Assembly (NCBI GenBank): GCA_016791085.1
Contig: JAEUNN010000137.1
Location: 1 to 9,149, forward strand
Length of the DNA stretch: 9,149 bases
Direction of reading: 5' to 3'
Source: Rhodocyclaceae bacterium
GTDB taxonomy: Bacteria > Pseudomonadota > Gammaproteobacteria > Burkholderiales > Rhodocyclaceae
Positions within the stretch are counted from its first letter, which is position 1, and every line of letters begins with the position of its first letter. A program made the translations under genes and the position numbers. Under the pieces are notes generated by a model. It was given only the letters and a program-made list of their open reading frames with translations. It had not been told where the DNA came from and did not search any database. Below, piece by piece: positions 1-6,080 of this stretch.

Positions 1-117
1 ATTTCCAGTGGCGTCGATCTGGCGCGCCTGCTCGACTGCGCCGCCTGGATCAGCGCCGTGCTGGGCCGGCGGCCCGCGTCCCGCGTGGGCCAGGCGCGCT
101 GCGCGGCCATGGCTTAG
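1..117 (+). CDS. Probable hydroxymethylglutaryl-CoA lyase, C-terminal end (partial)
   Basis: The window opens inside a reading frame of 38 codons ending in TAG at 115-117. The peptide (ISSGVDLARLL, then AAWISAVLGR, then ASRVGQAR) matches the closing segment of HMG-CoA lyase family proteins. In that family a Gly-Ile/Val-Asp-Leu motif, a Trp-(Ile/Leu)-Ser-x-x-Leu-Gly-Arg helix and a Ser-Arg-Val near the C-terminus follow the TIM-barrel catalytic domain. The enzyme cleaves HMG-CoA to acetyl-CoA and acetoacetate in the cytosol, usually in leucine catabolism. Only the non-catalytic tail is visible, so no active-site residue can be checked and a related DRE-TIM lyase cannot be excluded. The degenerate hairpin repeat copy begins 60 nt after the stop. 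Confidence 0.6.
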   Translation: MSSGVDLARLLDCAAWISAVLGRRPASRVGQARCAAMA

Positions 118-176
118 TTTCGCCTGCAGCGGAAGGGCTGCCGGCGCACCTGGCGGCGGTCGATTTTCCTCGCCCC

Positions 177-209
177 GCGTTCGCCTTGGGTCTGTCGAAG
201 GGCGGAGGC
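177..209 (+). repeat. Degenerate copy (A) of the dispersed hairpin repeat
   Basis: The loop TTGGGTCTGTCGAAG at 186-200 shares its CTGTCGAAG end with copy C (6081-6145). Flanking bases pair: 185-201, 184-202, 183-203, 182-204, 181-205 (T-G wobble), 180-206, then after a G-G mismatch 178-208 and 177-209. Compared with copy C the two innermost pairs are swapped to different Watson-Crick pairs (G-C to C-G, T-A to C-G), as expected for a conserved hairpin. The outer stem is not preserved, so this copy is less certain than the others. Confidence 0.45.
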
Positions 210-437
210 AAGCTAGCGCGGGCGGCATACCTGGAGGCCGCAAAGGCAGCTGCAAGGGTTGCGTGCGGGACGAAATGCCCCGTCCGGCGTTCATGGCCCG
301 TCGGGCCTTCATCGCCCGTCCCGGGCCGGGTCTGCTGCACCGGATCGGGCGCCGCGCGAGCGGTGCTGCGCCCGCCGCACCGGGCGCACGGCCGCCCAGC
401 GCGCCGCCCGGCTGCTTGGTCGCGCCGTCCATCCCGC

Positions 438-466
438 TTGCGGCACTTTGTGCGGCCGGCTATGGT
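438..466 (+). promoter_or_regulatory. Weak sigma70-like promoter candidate for the cupin gene
   Basis: TTGCGG (438-443) and TATGGT (461-466) are separated by exactly 17 bp and lie about 80 bp before the cupin start. The matches to consensus are only 3/6 and 4/6, so this is a guess from spacing and position. Confidence 0.2.
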
Positions 467-545
467 CCACGGCCTTTGCCCCGGCACCACCCGGCGCCGG
501 CGCGCAAATTTCACCATGCCCGGACCAACTCAGGGAGCGAGTGAC

Positions 546-977
546 ATGCCTGCCCAGCGCGGCACAGATTATCCCGACCATGCGGTGGCGGTACGCCCCG
601 AACGCGAACTGATGACGCGCCAGCGCCTGCCTTATTTCCTGGGAATTTCCGCCGACAGCGCGGGCAGCCGCGGCCTGTCCATGCACATGGTGGTCATCCC
701 GCCCGGCGCGGCGGCCGCGCCGCATCTGCATCAGGGCTATGAAACGGCCATCTATGTGCTGGAAGGCCGGGTCGAAACGCGCTATGGCCACCGGCTCGAA
801 CATAGCGTGATCAGCGAAGCCGGCGATTTTCTGTACATCCCGCCCGACCTGCCGCACGAGGCGCAGAACCTCAGCGCCACCCAGCCCGCTCGCGCCATCG
901 TGGCGCGCAACGACGCCGCCGAACAGGAGCGCGTGCTGCCTTACGAGCCGCCCGCCGCCGAACCGGATACCGCCTGA
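546..977 (+). CDS. Small single-domain cupin protein
   Basis: A 143-residue cytosolic protein made of one cupin beta-barrel. Cupin motif 1 is visible at residues 54-74: Gly54, His60-Leu-His62, Glu66 and Gly74. Motif 2 is at 93-108: Gly93, Pro99, His104 and Asn108, with Asp101 where the consensus has Gly. The four usual metal ligands (His60, His62, Glu66, His104) are all present, so it probably binds a divalent metal. The substrate cannot be read from the sequence; members include dioxygenases, isomerases and sugar-binding sensors. The ATG at 546 is chosen because AGGGAG lies 8 nt upstream and the family-like sequence starts there. The frame stays open to 186, but the upstream peptide has no cupin character. 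srkA follows on the same strand after 124 nt, so co-transcription is possible but unproven. Confidence 0.85.
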   Translation: MPAQRGTDYPDHAVAVRPERELMTRQRLPYFLGISADSAGSRGLSMHMVVIPPGAAAAPHLHQGYETAIYVLEGRVETRYGHRLEHSVISEAGDFLYIPPDLPHEAQNLSATQPARAIVARNDAAEQERVLPYEPPAAEPDTA

Positions 978-1003
978 ATGGCGCAGCGATGGTGCGGATT
1001 TTT

Positions 1004-1032
1004 TCGCCACCGCGAGCGGTGCACGCGATAAC
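1004..1032 (+). promoter_or_regulatory. Promoter candidate for srkA with an inverted repeat in its spacer
   Basis: TCGCCA (1004-1009) and GATAAC (1027-1032) each match the sigma70 consensus at 4 of 6 positions, with 17 bp between them. The ATG is about 70 bp downstream. A perfect inverted repeat CACCGC-GA-GCGGTG (1008-1021) overlaps the spacer and could be an operator. Both are predictions by eye in GC-rich DNA. Confidence 0.25.
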
Positions 1033-1101
1033 ATTCAGGGCAGGCGCTGCCATGCCCATTACGCCGCAGGACGGACTGACTGAAAAGCCCACGGGGTGAC
1101 G

Positions 1102-2109
1102 ATGGACACGCAACAACCCGATTTCGATGCTGCCGGCGAAGCGCCTTATGCAGGGCTTACGCCGGATGTGGTACTGGAGGCCCTGGATGCCGTCGGGCTG
1201 TTCAGCGACGGCCGCATGCTGGCCCTGAACAGCTTTGAAAACCGCGTGTATCAGGTGTGCATGGACGAAGGCGCGCCGGTGGTCGTGAAGTTCTATCGCC
1301 CCGGCCGCTGGAGCGACGCCCAGATACTTGAAGAGCACGCCTTCCTGCACGAACTGGCCGAGCACGAAGTGCCCGTGGTCGCCCCGCGGGTGCTGGGCGG
1401 CGCCGGCACGCTGGCCAGCCATGCCGGCTTCCGCTTTGCGGTATTTCCGCGCCAGGGCGGGCGCGTGCCGGACCTCGAACATTGCGACACGCTGGAACGC
1501 CTGGGCTGCTATATCGGCCGCATCCATGCCGTGGGATGCGTGCGCCCGTTCAAGGCGCGCCCGCAACTGGGGCTGGCAAGCCACGGCCGCGAGCCGCGCG
1601 ACTGGCTGGCCGCGAGCGGTTTCGTGCCGGACGAATTGCGCGCTTCCTGGCTGGCTGCCGTGGATCAGGCGCTGGAGGGCGTGGCGCGCTGTTTCGCACG
1701 CGCCGGTGACGTACGCACCTTGCGCCTGCACGGCGACTGCCATGCCGGCAACGTGCTGTGGACCGGCGGCCCGCATTTCGTCGATTTCGACGACGCCCGC
1801 AGCGGCCCGGCCGTGCAAGACCTGTGGATGCTGGCCGACGGCCTGGGCGATGCGGCGCGCGCTTTCGGCTGCCTGCTGCGCGGCTACCGGTTGTTCATGG
1901 ATTTCGACCGGCGCGAACTATTGCTGGTGGAAGCTTTGCGCACCCTGCGCCTCATCCATTATTCGTACTGGATCGCGCGGCGCTGGACCGACCCGGCCTT
2001 CCCGGCGGCATTTCCGTGGTTTGGCACGGCACGCTACTGGCAGGATCGCATCCTGGAATTGAAAGAACAGATCGCGCTGCTGGACGAACCGGCCCTGGCC
2101 GTGGAATGA
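1102..2109 (+). CDS. srkA: Stress response kinase A (YihE/RdoA family Ser/Thr kinase)
   Basis: A 335-residue cytosolic kinase with the choline-kinase/aminoglycoside-phosphotransferase fold, close in length and sequence to E. coli SrkA (YihE, about 328 aa). Family-typical stretches are LNSFENRVYQ (42-51), VVKFYRP with ATP-contacting Lys63, ILEEHAF (75-81), RLHGDCHAGN with catalytic Asp212 and metal-binding Asn217, and FVDFDDAR with the metal-binding Asp228. After these come GPAVQDLWML and RRWTDPAFP near the C-terminus. In E. coli the protein counters programmed cell death after envelope or oxidative stress and is part of the Cpx response; the role here is inferred. I chose the ATG at 1102 because GGGGTG precedes it at normal spacing and the family starts close to this point; a GTG at 1096 is the alternative. 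It converges on fliR, 52 bp away. Confidence 0.95.
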   Translation: MDTQQPDFDAAGEAPYAGLTPDVVLEALDAVGLFSDGRMLALNSFENRVYQVCMDEGAPVVVKFYRPGRWSDAQILEEHAFLHELAEHEVPVVAPRVLGGAGTLASHAGFRFAVFPRQGGRVPDLEHCDTLERLGCYIGRIHAVGCVRPFKARPQLGLASHGREPRDWLAASGFVPDELRASWLAAVDQALEGVARCFARAGDVRTLRLHGDCHAGNVLWTGGPHFVDFDDARSGPAVQDLWMLADGLGDAARAFGCLLRGYRLFMDFDRRELLLVEALRTLRLIHYSYWIARRWTDPAFPAAFPWFGTARYWQDRILELKEQIALLDEPALAVE

Positions 2110-2133
2110 GTCCGCGCGCTGCCGCGGCATGGC

Positions 2134-2152
2134 GGCGCGTTTCAGGCGCGCC
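2134..2152. terminator. GC-rich hairpin between convergent srkA and fliR, possible terminator
   Basis: GGCGCG (2134-2139) pairs with CGCGCC (2147-2152) around a 7-nt loop in the 52-bp gap between the two converging stops. Neither strand has a T-tract after the stem, so it is at best a weak bidirectional terminator, or a chance palindrome. Confidence 0.3.
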
Positions 2153-2161
2153 GGGCGCCGC

Positions 2162-2944
2162 TCAGGCATAGCCCTGCGCGAACTGCCCGACCGCGCGCAA
2201 ACCCTGTTCGAACAGGCGCACCAGCGCCGGGGACAGGTAATTCATGAGCAGCAGCAGCAGCGCAAAGCCTGCCGCCAGCGTGACCGGAAAACCCACCGCG
2301 AACAGGTTGAGTTGAGGCGCCGCGCGCGTGAGCACGGCGAGCGCAACATTCACGATGAGCAGCGCGGCGATCATGGGCAGTGCCAGCATGACACCGGCCA
2401 CGAACACCAGCGTGGCGCCGGTCACGATGTTGTGAAACGCCGCGGCCGGCAAGGGGCGGTCGCTGATGGGCAGCCAGCGGAAACTTTCCGCGAGCAGGGC
2501 CACCAGCATCAGGTGACCGTCCATGGCGATGAACACCAGGGTTGCGAGCAGCGTGATGAACTGGCTCAGCACCGGGCTTTGACTCGCCGAGGACGGATCG
2601 TAGAACACCGCGAATCCCAGGCCCATCTGCAAACTCATGACCTCGCCCGCAACGTCCAGCGCGGCAAACGTCAGTTGCAGCACGAAGCCCATGGCCAGGC
2701 CGATCAGAATTTGCTGCGCCAGCATGACGAGCCCCAGACCGGAACCCGGCGCCGGTGCCGCGACCGGCGGCAAATTGGCGATCAGCGCCAAAGTTACCAG
2801 CACGCCGGCCGCCACGCGTACGCGCAGCGGCAGCGAGCGGTCGTTGAAAGGCGGCGCGGTGGAAAACAGCCCGAGCATGCGCGCGAGCGGAAATATGAGC
2901 GTGCCCAGCCAGGTGCTTAGTTGGGCTTCGCTGAAACTGAGCAT
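2162..2944 (-). CDS. fliR: Flagellar export gate protein FliR
   Basis: A 260-residue integral membrane protein, the usual FliR length. Long hydrophobic segments lie at about residues 12-30, 41-60, 71-93, 127-151, 173-204 and 214-236. Family-conserved stretches are GEVMSLQMGLGFAVFYDP (100-117) and, around 199-223, an Asn-Val-Ala-Leu helix followed by Arg-Ala-Ala-Pro-Gln-Leu-Asn and VGFPVTL. FliR joins FliP and FliQ in the helical core (normally five FliP, four FliQ and one FliR) of the flagellar type III export gate in the inner membrane, through which rod, hook and filament subunits pass. Its ATG overlaps the fliQ stop by one base (TGATG) and has only a weak ribosome site, which points to translational coupling. 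FliR is the last gene of this block; no flhB or flhA follows, and the next gene converges. Confidence 0.96.
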   Translation of the reverse strand: MLSFSEAQLSTWLGTLIFPLARMLGLFSTAPPFNDRSLPLRVRVAAGVLVTLALIANLPPVAAPAPGSGLGLVMLAQQILIGLAMGFVLQLTFAALDVAGEVMSLQMGLGFAVFYDPSSASQSPVLSQFITLLATLVFIAMDGHLMLVALLAESFRWLPISDRPLPAAAFHNIVTGATLVFVAGVMLALPMIAALLIVNVALAVLTRAAPQLNLFAVGFPVTLAAGFALLLLLMNYLSPALVRLFEQGLRAVGQFAQGYA

Positions 2945-3213
2945 CAGCCTATCAGGCCCGGTATGGACTCATACAGCCGGCGGATATAGTCGGTCAATAT
3001 GGTGATCATCCACGGACCCGCCACCACCAGCGTCAGGAACAGCACCAGCAGTTTCGGCACGAACGACAAAGTCATTTCGTTGATTTGCGTGGCGGCCTGG
3101 AAAATGCTCACGATGAGCCCGGTCGCCAGCGCGGCGATGAATAAGGGCGCCGATACGAGCAGCGTGATTTCGATCGCGTGGCGTCCCAGCGCCACGACGG
3201 TAGTAGGGGTCAT
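2944..3213 (-). CDS. fliQ: Flagellar export gate protein FliQ
   Basis: An 89-residue protein, the standard FliQ size, with two transmembrane segments at about residues 13-38 and 52-76. They are joined by the conserved loop QAATQINEMTLSFVPK (39-54), a FliQ/SctS hallmark. Four copies normally pack against FliP and FliR in the export-gate core. The ATG at 3213 has an AGGAGA ribosome site about 9 nt upstream, in the 30-bp gap after fliP. This is the only gene in the block with its own clear spacer and strong site, which fits the need for several copies of FliQ per gate. The stop overlaps the fliR start. A type III secretion SctS is an alternative in principle, but the company of FliO makes the flagellar assignment secure. 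Confidence 0.96.
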   Translation of the reverse strand: MTPTTVVALGRHAIEITLLVSAPLFIAALATGLIVSIFQAATQINEMTLSFVPKLLVLFLTLVVAGPWMITILTDYIRRLYESIPGLIG

Positions 3214-3243
3214 GAGGGGGTCTCCTGTGTGTGCCGCGCGGCC

Positions 3244-3996
3244 TCAAGCAAAACTATTCACCAGCGTGCCGACCACCAGCGTCCAGCCGTCCACCAGCAC
3301 GAACAGCATGAGCTTGAACGGCAGCGACACGATGACCGGGGACATCATCATCATGCCCATGGACATGAGTACCGATGCCACGACCATGTCTATGATCAGG
3401 AACGGTATGAATATGATGAAGCCGATCTGGAAGGCGGTTTTCAGTTCCGAGGTCACGAAAGCCGGCACCACCACGCGCATGGGCAGATCGGCCGCGCGAT
3501 CCACCTTGGCCGCGCCGGACAGGCGCGTGAATAGCGCCAGATCGTTTTCGCGCGCCTGGCGCAGCATGAAGGCCTTGGCCGGCACCGCAGCGCGTTCCAG
3601 CGCCACGTCGAAACCCAGGCGGTTTTCGGACAACGGCAGATAGGCCTCGGTATAAACCTTCTCGGCTACCGGCGCCATCACGAAGAAGGTCAGGAACAGC
3701 GCCAGCCCGACCATGACCTGATTGGGCGGGCTGGTTTGCGTGCCCAGCGCATGGCGCAACAAGGACAGCACGATGATGATGCGCGTGAAGCAGGTCATCA
3801 TGAGCACCACGGCCGGCAGAAACGACAGCGCCGTCATCAACAGCAAAGTCTGGATCGCGACGCTATAGGTTTGGCCACCGCCGGGCGCCGGCGTGCTGGT
3901 AAAAGCCGGCAGGCTTTGCGCCAGGGCGGGCAGGGCGGCCGGCAGCAGCGCGGCCAGCATCAGGGCGCTGCGCAGGGCGCTTCGGCGGGCGCTCAC
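3244..3996 (-). CDS. fliP: Flagellar export gate protein FliP
   Basis: A 250-residue inner-membrane protein (E. coli FliP: 245). It begins with a cleavable signal peptide, which is characteristic of FliP: Arg-rich residues 1-9, hydrophobic 11-24, likely cut after Ala-Leu-Ala-Gln near 27. The first family signature covers about 67-100, including MTCFTRIIIVLSLLRHALG and PPNQVMVGLALFLTFFV. The second covers about 182-210, FIIFIPFLIIDMVVASVL followed by a Met-rich stretch. In the known FliPQR structure such methionines form the gasket that seals the pore. I chose the GTG at 3996 because it overlaps the fliO stop in a GTGA arrangement, has GGAG 8 nt upstream, and places the signal peptide at the N-terminus. 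The frame runs open to 4449, but that part lies within fliO in another frame and lacks FliP character. Confidence 0.97.
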   Translation of the reverse strand: MSARRSALRSALMLAALLPAALPALAQSLPAFTSTPAPGGGQTYSVAIQTLLLMTALSFLPAVVLMMTCFTRIIIVLSLLRHALGTQTSPPNQVMVGLALFLTFFVMAPVAEKVYTEAYLPLSENRLGFDVALERAAVPAKAFMLRQARENDLALFTRLSGAAKVDRAADLPMRVVVPAFVTSELKTAFQIGFIIFIPFLIIDMVVASVLMSMGMMMMSPVIVSLPFKLMLFVLVDGWTLVVGTLVNSFA

Positions 3997-4385
3997 GGCG
4001 CGCGCTCCGTGCGCTCGGCCAGCGCTTGCGCGAAGCCGGATTCGGATGGCGCCGGCTGTTGCGGCAGCGTGGTGAGCAGGCGCACCGATCCGGGCGCCAC
4101 GCCCAACACCAGGCGCTGGCGTTCCACTTCGACCACCACCACACGCTCGCGCGCGCCGACCGCGCAAGCGCTCACCACCCGCAACATGCCGGCACCGCCG
4201 CGGGTGCCCTGCAGGCGGCGTATCGCCCACAGCGTGCCGAACAGCAGTGCCAGCACCACGGCCATGCCGGCCAGCAATTGCAACAGGCTGGCTGTGGTGT
4301 CGCCGGCGCCGCTGTCGGCCCGCGCGACGGACGGCAGAATCAGGCCCCAAACGAGACGGAAAAGACTGAGACGCAGGCGTTCCAT
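3993..4385 (-). CDS. fliO: Flagellar protein FliO
   Basis: From the ATG at 4385 the product is 130 residues. A possible signal sequence spans residues 1-23 (hydrophobic 11-20, then Ala-Arg-Ala). One transmembrane helix follows at about 32-56, then a small cytoplasmic domain with the FliO-like pattern SACAVGARERVVVVEVE (72-88), LVLGVAPGSVRLLTTLP (92-108). FliO is a scaffold that helps FliP assemble into the export gate and is not itself part of the finished core. The start is uncertain. An in-frame ATG at 4460 gives 155 residues and has AGGG 7 nt upstream, a better ribosome site. However, its extra 25 residues are Cys/Arg-rich and would bury the signal sequence. The stop overlaps the fliP start by 4 nt. 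No fliN precedes it. Confidence 0.88.
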   Translation of the reverse strand: MERLRLSLFRLVWGLILPSVARADSGAGDTTASLLQLLAGMAVVLALLFGTLWAIRRLQGTRGGAGMLRVVSACAVGARERVVVVEVERQRLVLGVAPGSVRLLTTLPQQPAPSESGFAQALAERTERAP

Positions 4386-4469
4386 GCCCTGCAGCATACG
4401 GCAGCCAGCGCCGCACCAGCGCCTCAACAAGGCCGGAAAAGCGTGGCAATTCCGCGCCATGCCGGCGCC

Positions 4470-4679
4470 CTAAGCCGTTAATCCAAGCTTGCGCAGTTGA
4501 GCCAACAGGGACGCGGCCGTGGATGCGTTGCCGTTACGGGCCGCAGCCGGCACCGTTGCATCGAGGGCAGGTGCGGCTGATACCGGAGAATCGGAATGTC
4601 TTCGCGATACCGCCCTGAGCGCGCCCTTGGGCGTTCGCAAGTCAGTTCGGGTCAAGTATTCCAGACCAGTCCGTGGCAA
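4470..4679 (-). CDS. Doubtful small open frame upstream of fliO
   Basis: A 69-residue frame from a TTG at 4679 to a TAG at 4472-4470, ending 10 nt before the upstream alternative start of fliO. I do not recognise the product. Residues 1-35 are Arg/Ser-rich without a clear fold; the end (ASLLAQLRKLGL) could form an amphipathic helix. The frame is closed by a TGA inside the hairpin repeat copy at 4675-4721, so the frame begins at the repeat's edge. It might be the 3' remnant of a disrupted gene or simply open by chance. It does not resemble FliN, which usually precedes FliO. Confidence 0.15.
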   Translation of the reverse strand: MPRTGLEYLTRTDLRTPKGALRAVSRRHSDSPVSAAPALDATVPAAARNGNASTAASLLAQLRKLGLTA

Positions 4680-4737
4680 ACCCGCTCATGCTTCGTCAGG
4701 CTCACCACGAACGGATTTGCCGGGAAGCGTGGGGAAC
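4675..4737 (-). repeat. Dispersed hairpin repeat, copy B
   Basis: Read on the minus strand, the arm GGCAAATCCGTTCGTG (4721-4706) and the arm CATGAGCGGGTTTGCC (4690-4675) enclose the loop GTGAGCCTGACGAAG. All 16 positions pair, three as G-U wobbles. Copy C on the plus strand has a loop differing at one base. Similarity continues beyond the stem into a GTTCCCC stretch (4737-4731) and a C-rich linker, giving a unit of about 63 bp. It lies about 0.2-0.3 kb upstream of fliO, in the same sense as fliO transcription. Confidence 0.8.
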
Positions 4738-4903
4738 CCTGCGGGGCCTGCCCGAGGCGAGTCCGTCGCAAGCTGCGGCTCAAAGTCTGCGGCGATCGAT
4801 TCGGCCTTGGTCCGGCACTACCGGTGCCGAATGCTGCCGGCGCAATTTCAATGTTTCGTTGGACCGGGGTGCGCAGCCGGCGCTCTACGCTATGCCGGCC
4901 GGT

Positions 4904-4935
4904 CCGCCGTGGCTACCGGCGGCGCATGAGCCGCC
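4904..4935. other. Two overlapping, mutually exclusive hairpins
   Basis: CCGCCG (4904-4909) can pair with CGGCGG (4917-4922), while GGCGGC (4918-4923) can pair with GCCGCC (4930-4935). The shared middle segment means only one can form at a time, the geometry used by attenuators. There is no adjacent T-tract or gene start, and the DNA is GC-rich, so function is speculative. Confidence 0.2.
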
Positions 4936-5440
4936 CTGCGCCTGCACCGGCTGCAAGCTTCACCCGGGGGCAAGGGTTTCGAGCTTCGCTATGCTTGGAG
5001 GGTGCGCCAGGATTTCACCGCCCTCAAGCTATCCGTGTCGGTCGCGGCATGCGGCATGCTGATCCGCGCTACCGAACGCGATCAGCTTGCGGTTTCCGCT
5101 GCCGGGCCGCGTATCGCGGAATTTGAACGGTGGGTCTGCGGGCTGCGCTTGCAGCGACAGGCGCGCGGCCGGCGCCTGCCGGGCGGCTGCTGCAAGGTAA
5201 GCGGGCAGGCCATGGCGGTGCGCAAGCGGCGTGGTGCAGCAGCGGCGGCCTTCGTCGCGCCCCGTGCCATCTCGCCCAAGTCCGGCGGATTTGGCGCGGA
5301 AGCCCTGGCGCGGCACGGCATCCTGGGGGTGTCGCTTGGCGCCGTGCAGCGTTCCACCCCGGGCGGGCGCCAGGGCTTGAGCCCGGACAGCCGGCAATGC
5401 CGTCCGCAGGAACGGTTCAGTGAAACTTGTGCAATTCGGC

Positions 5441-5464
5441 CTGGCCTGCGTGCGATGAGGCCAG
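5441..5464 (+). promoter_or_regulatory. Inverted repeat upstream of yciA, candidate operator or 5' leader hairpin
   Basis: CTGGCCT (5441-5447) and AGGCCAG (5458-5464) are perfect 7-bp inverted arms with a 10-nt spacer, ending 30 nt before the yciA ATG. The arm spacing suits a dimeric regulator; as RNA it would be a stem just ahead of the ribosome site at 5480-5486. No promoter boxes are evident beside it. Confidence 0.3.
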
Positions 5465-5494
5465 TCCCGCGCAGTCAATCCGGAGGAACCAAGC

Positions 5495-5899
5495 ATGTCG
5501 GAAGCTGAAAAGCCGCGCGGGGAACCCGCCATACGCACCATCGCCATGCCGGCCGACGCCAATCCCGCCGGGGATATTTTCGGTGGCTGGCTCATGTCGC
5601 AAATGGATCTGGCCGCCGGTAACGTGGCCGCGCGGCGCGCCCGCAGCCGCTGTTCCACGGTGTCGGTGGATCGCATCACTTTTTTGCGCCCGGTGTATAT
5701 CGGCGACGAGGTGAGCCTGTACGCGGAAATCGTGCGCGTGGGCCGCACGTCCATGACCATCCAGGTCGAAGCATGGCGGCGCAGCCGCGACGGCGAGGAA
5801 CAGGTCAAGGTAACCGACGCGACCTTCGTGTTCGTCGCGCTCGACCAGGGCGGCCGGCCGCGGGTCGTGCCACCGGCAAGCGGTGAATTCATGGCCTGA
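5495..5899 (+). CDS. yciA: YciA-type acyl-CoA thioesterase (hotdog fold)
   Basis: A 134-residue cytosolic enzyme matching E. coli and Haemophilus YciA (about 130-155 aa) along its whole length. The opening (IRTIAMPADANPAGDIFGGW at 13-32) holds the hotdog-fold motif with Asp27, which aligns with the catalytic aspartate of the family; LMSQMDLAAG follows. Further matches are VSVDRITFLRPVYIGDEVSL (57-76), then VTDATFVFVALD and GRPRVVPP near the end. The family hydrolyses a broad range of acyl-CoA esters to the free acid and CoA and usually works as a hexamer; the substrate range here is inferred. GGAGGA lies 8-9 nt before the ATG, a strong ribosome site. It is divergent from fliO across about 1 kb and appears to be a single-gene unit, with an inverted repeat in its leader. 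The metallophosphoesterase gene converges on it from the right. Confidence 0.94.
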   Translation: MSEAEKPRGEPAIRTIAMPADANPAGDIFGGWLMSQMDLAAGNVAARRARSRCSTVSVDRITFLRPVYIGDEVSLYAEIVRVGRTSMTIQVEAWRRSRDGEEQVKVTDATFVFVALDQGGRPRVVPPASGEFMA

Positions 5900-5938
5900 A
5901 TCTGCCCGCCGGCCGCGCGCCGACGGGTGCTCTGGCCA

Positions 5939-5955
5939 GGGCGGCCCACCCGCCC
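5939..5955 (+). terminator. Hairpin 40 nt after yciA, possible terminator
   Basis: GGGCGG (5939-5944) and CCGCCC (5950-5955) form a perfect 6-bp stem with a CCCAC loop. No T-tract follows, so intrinsic termination would be weak; position is the main argument. Confidence 0.25.
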
Positions 5956-6043
5956 CTGCGCCGGGCGGGCGGCCGTTTGCGGGACGGGGCAGTGGCGCCG
6001 GAAAGGTGCCGAAGCCGCGCCGGACGGAGCATTTTTAGGCGCC

Positions 6044-6064
6044 GGCGGGGCGTTTTGCCCCGTC
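6044..6064. terminator. Second hairpin between convergent genes
   Basis: GGCGGGGC (6044-6051) pairs with GCCCCGTC (6057-6064), 8 bp with one G-T, around a GTTTT loop. No T-tract follows on either strand. It may act with the neighbouring repeat hairpin to separate the two converging transcripts. Confidence 0.25.
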
Positions 6065-6080
6065 TGCAACGGTTTCAGCC

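Larger units (their letters stand above)
118..545. other. GC-rich intergenic region between lyase and cupin genes
   Basis: This 428-bp stretch contains no gene I can support. Frames stay open across it only because the DNA is GC-rich; their peptides are Ala/Arg/Pro-rich and resemble no family I know. It holds the degenerate hairpin repeat copy at 177-209 and a weak promoter candidate at 438-466. Confidence 0.55.
4461..5494. other. About 1 kb without a recognised gene between fliO and yciA
   Basis: Frames here are open on both strands but none gives a peptide I can place. The translations are Arg/Ala/Gly/Pro-rich and change character along their length, as non-coding GC-rich DNA does. The stretch holds the inverted copy of the dispersed hairpin repeat (4675-4737), a doubtful 69-codon frame, a perfect 6-bp hairpin CGGCAC/GTGCCG at 4813-4829, two overlapping hairpins at 4904-4935, and an inverted repeat just before yciA. 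I find no sigma54 or sigma28 flagellar promoter pattern on the fliO strand. Confidence 0.5.

Noticed and set aside
186..545. Possible 120-codon N-terminal extension of the cupin protein.
   Set aside because: The stretch is Arg/Ala/Pro-rich without family similarity, starts within the degenerate repeat copy, and a good ribosome site precedes the ATG at 546.
1001..1021. Hairpin next to a T-run after the cupin gene, considered as a terminator.
   Set aside because: The T-run precedes the stem on the plus strand and becomes an A-run after it on the minus strand, so neither direction gives a stem followed by T.
871..1818. Open frame of 315 codons on the minus strand opposite the cupin and srkA genes.
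   Set aside because: It lies antisense to a confidently identified kinase; its peptide has no recognisable domain and long antisense frames are common at this GC content.
2129..2920. Open frame of 263 codons on the plus strand opposite fliR.
   Set aside because: The product is almost entirely Gln/Arg/His/Glu, the usual antisense image of a hydrophobic membrane protein gene.
3997..4449. Possible N-terminal extension of FliP to about 400 residues.
   Set aside because: It would lie wholly within fliO in another frame; FliP proteins are about 245-250 residues and begin with the signal peptide visible after the GTG at 3996.
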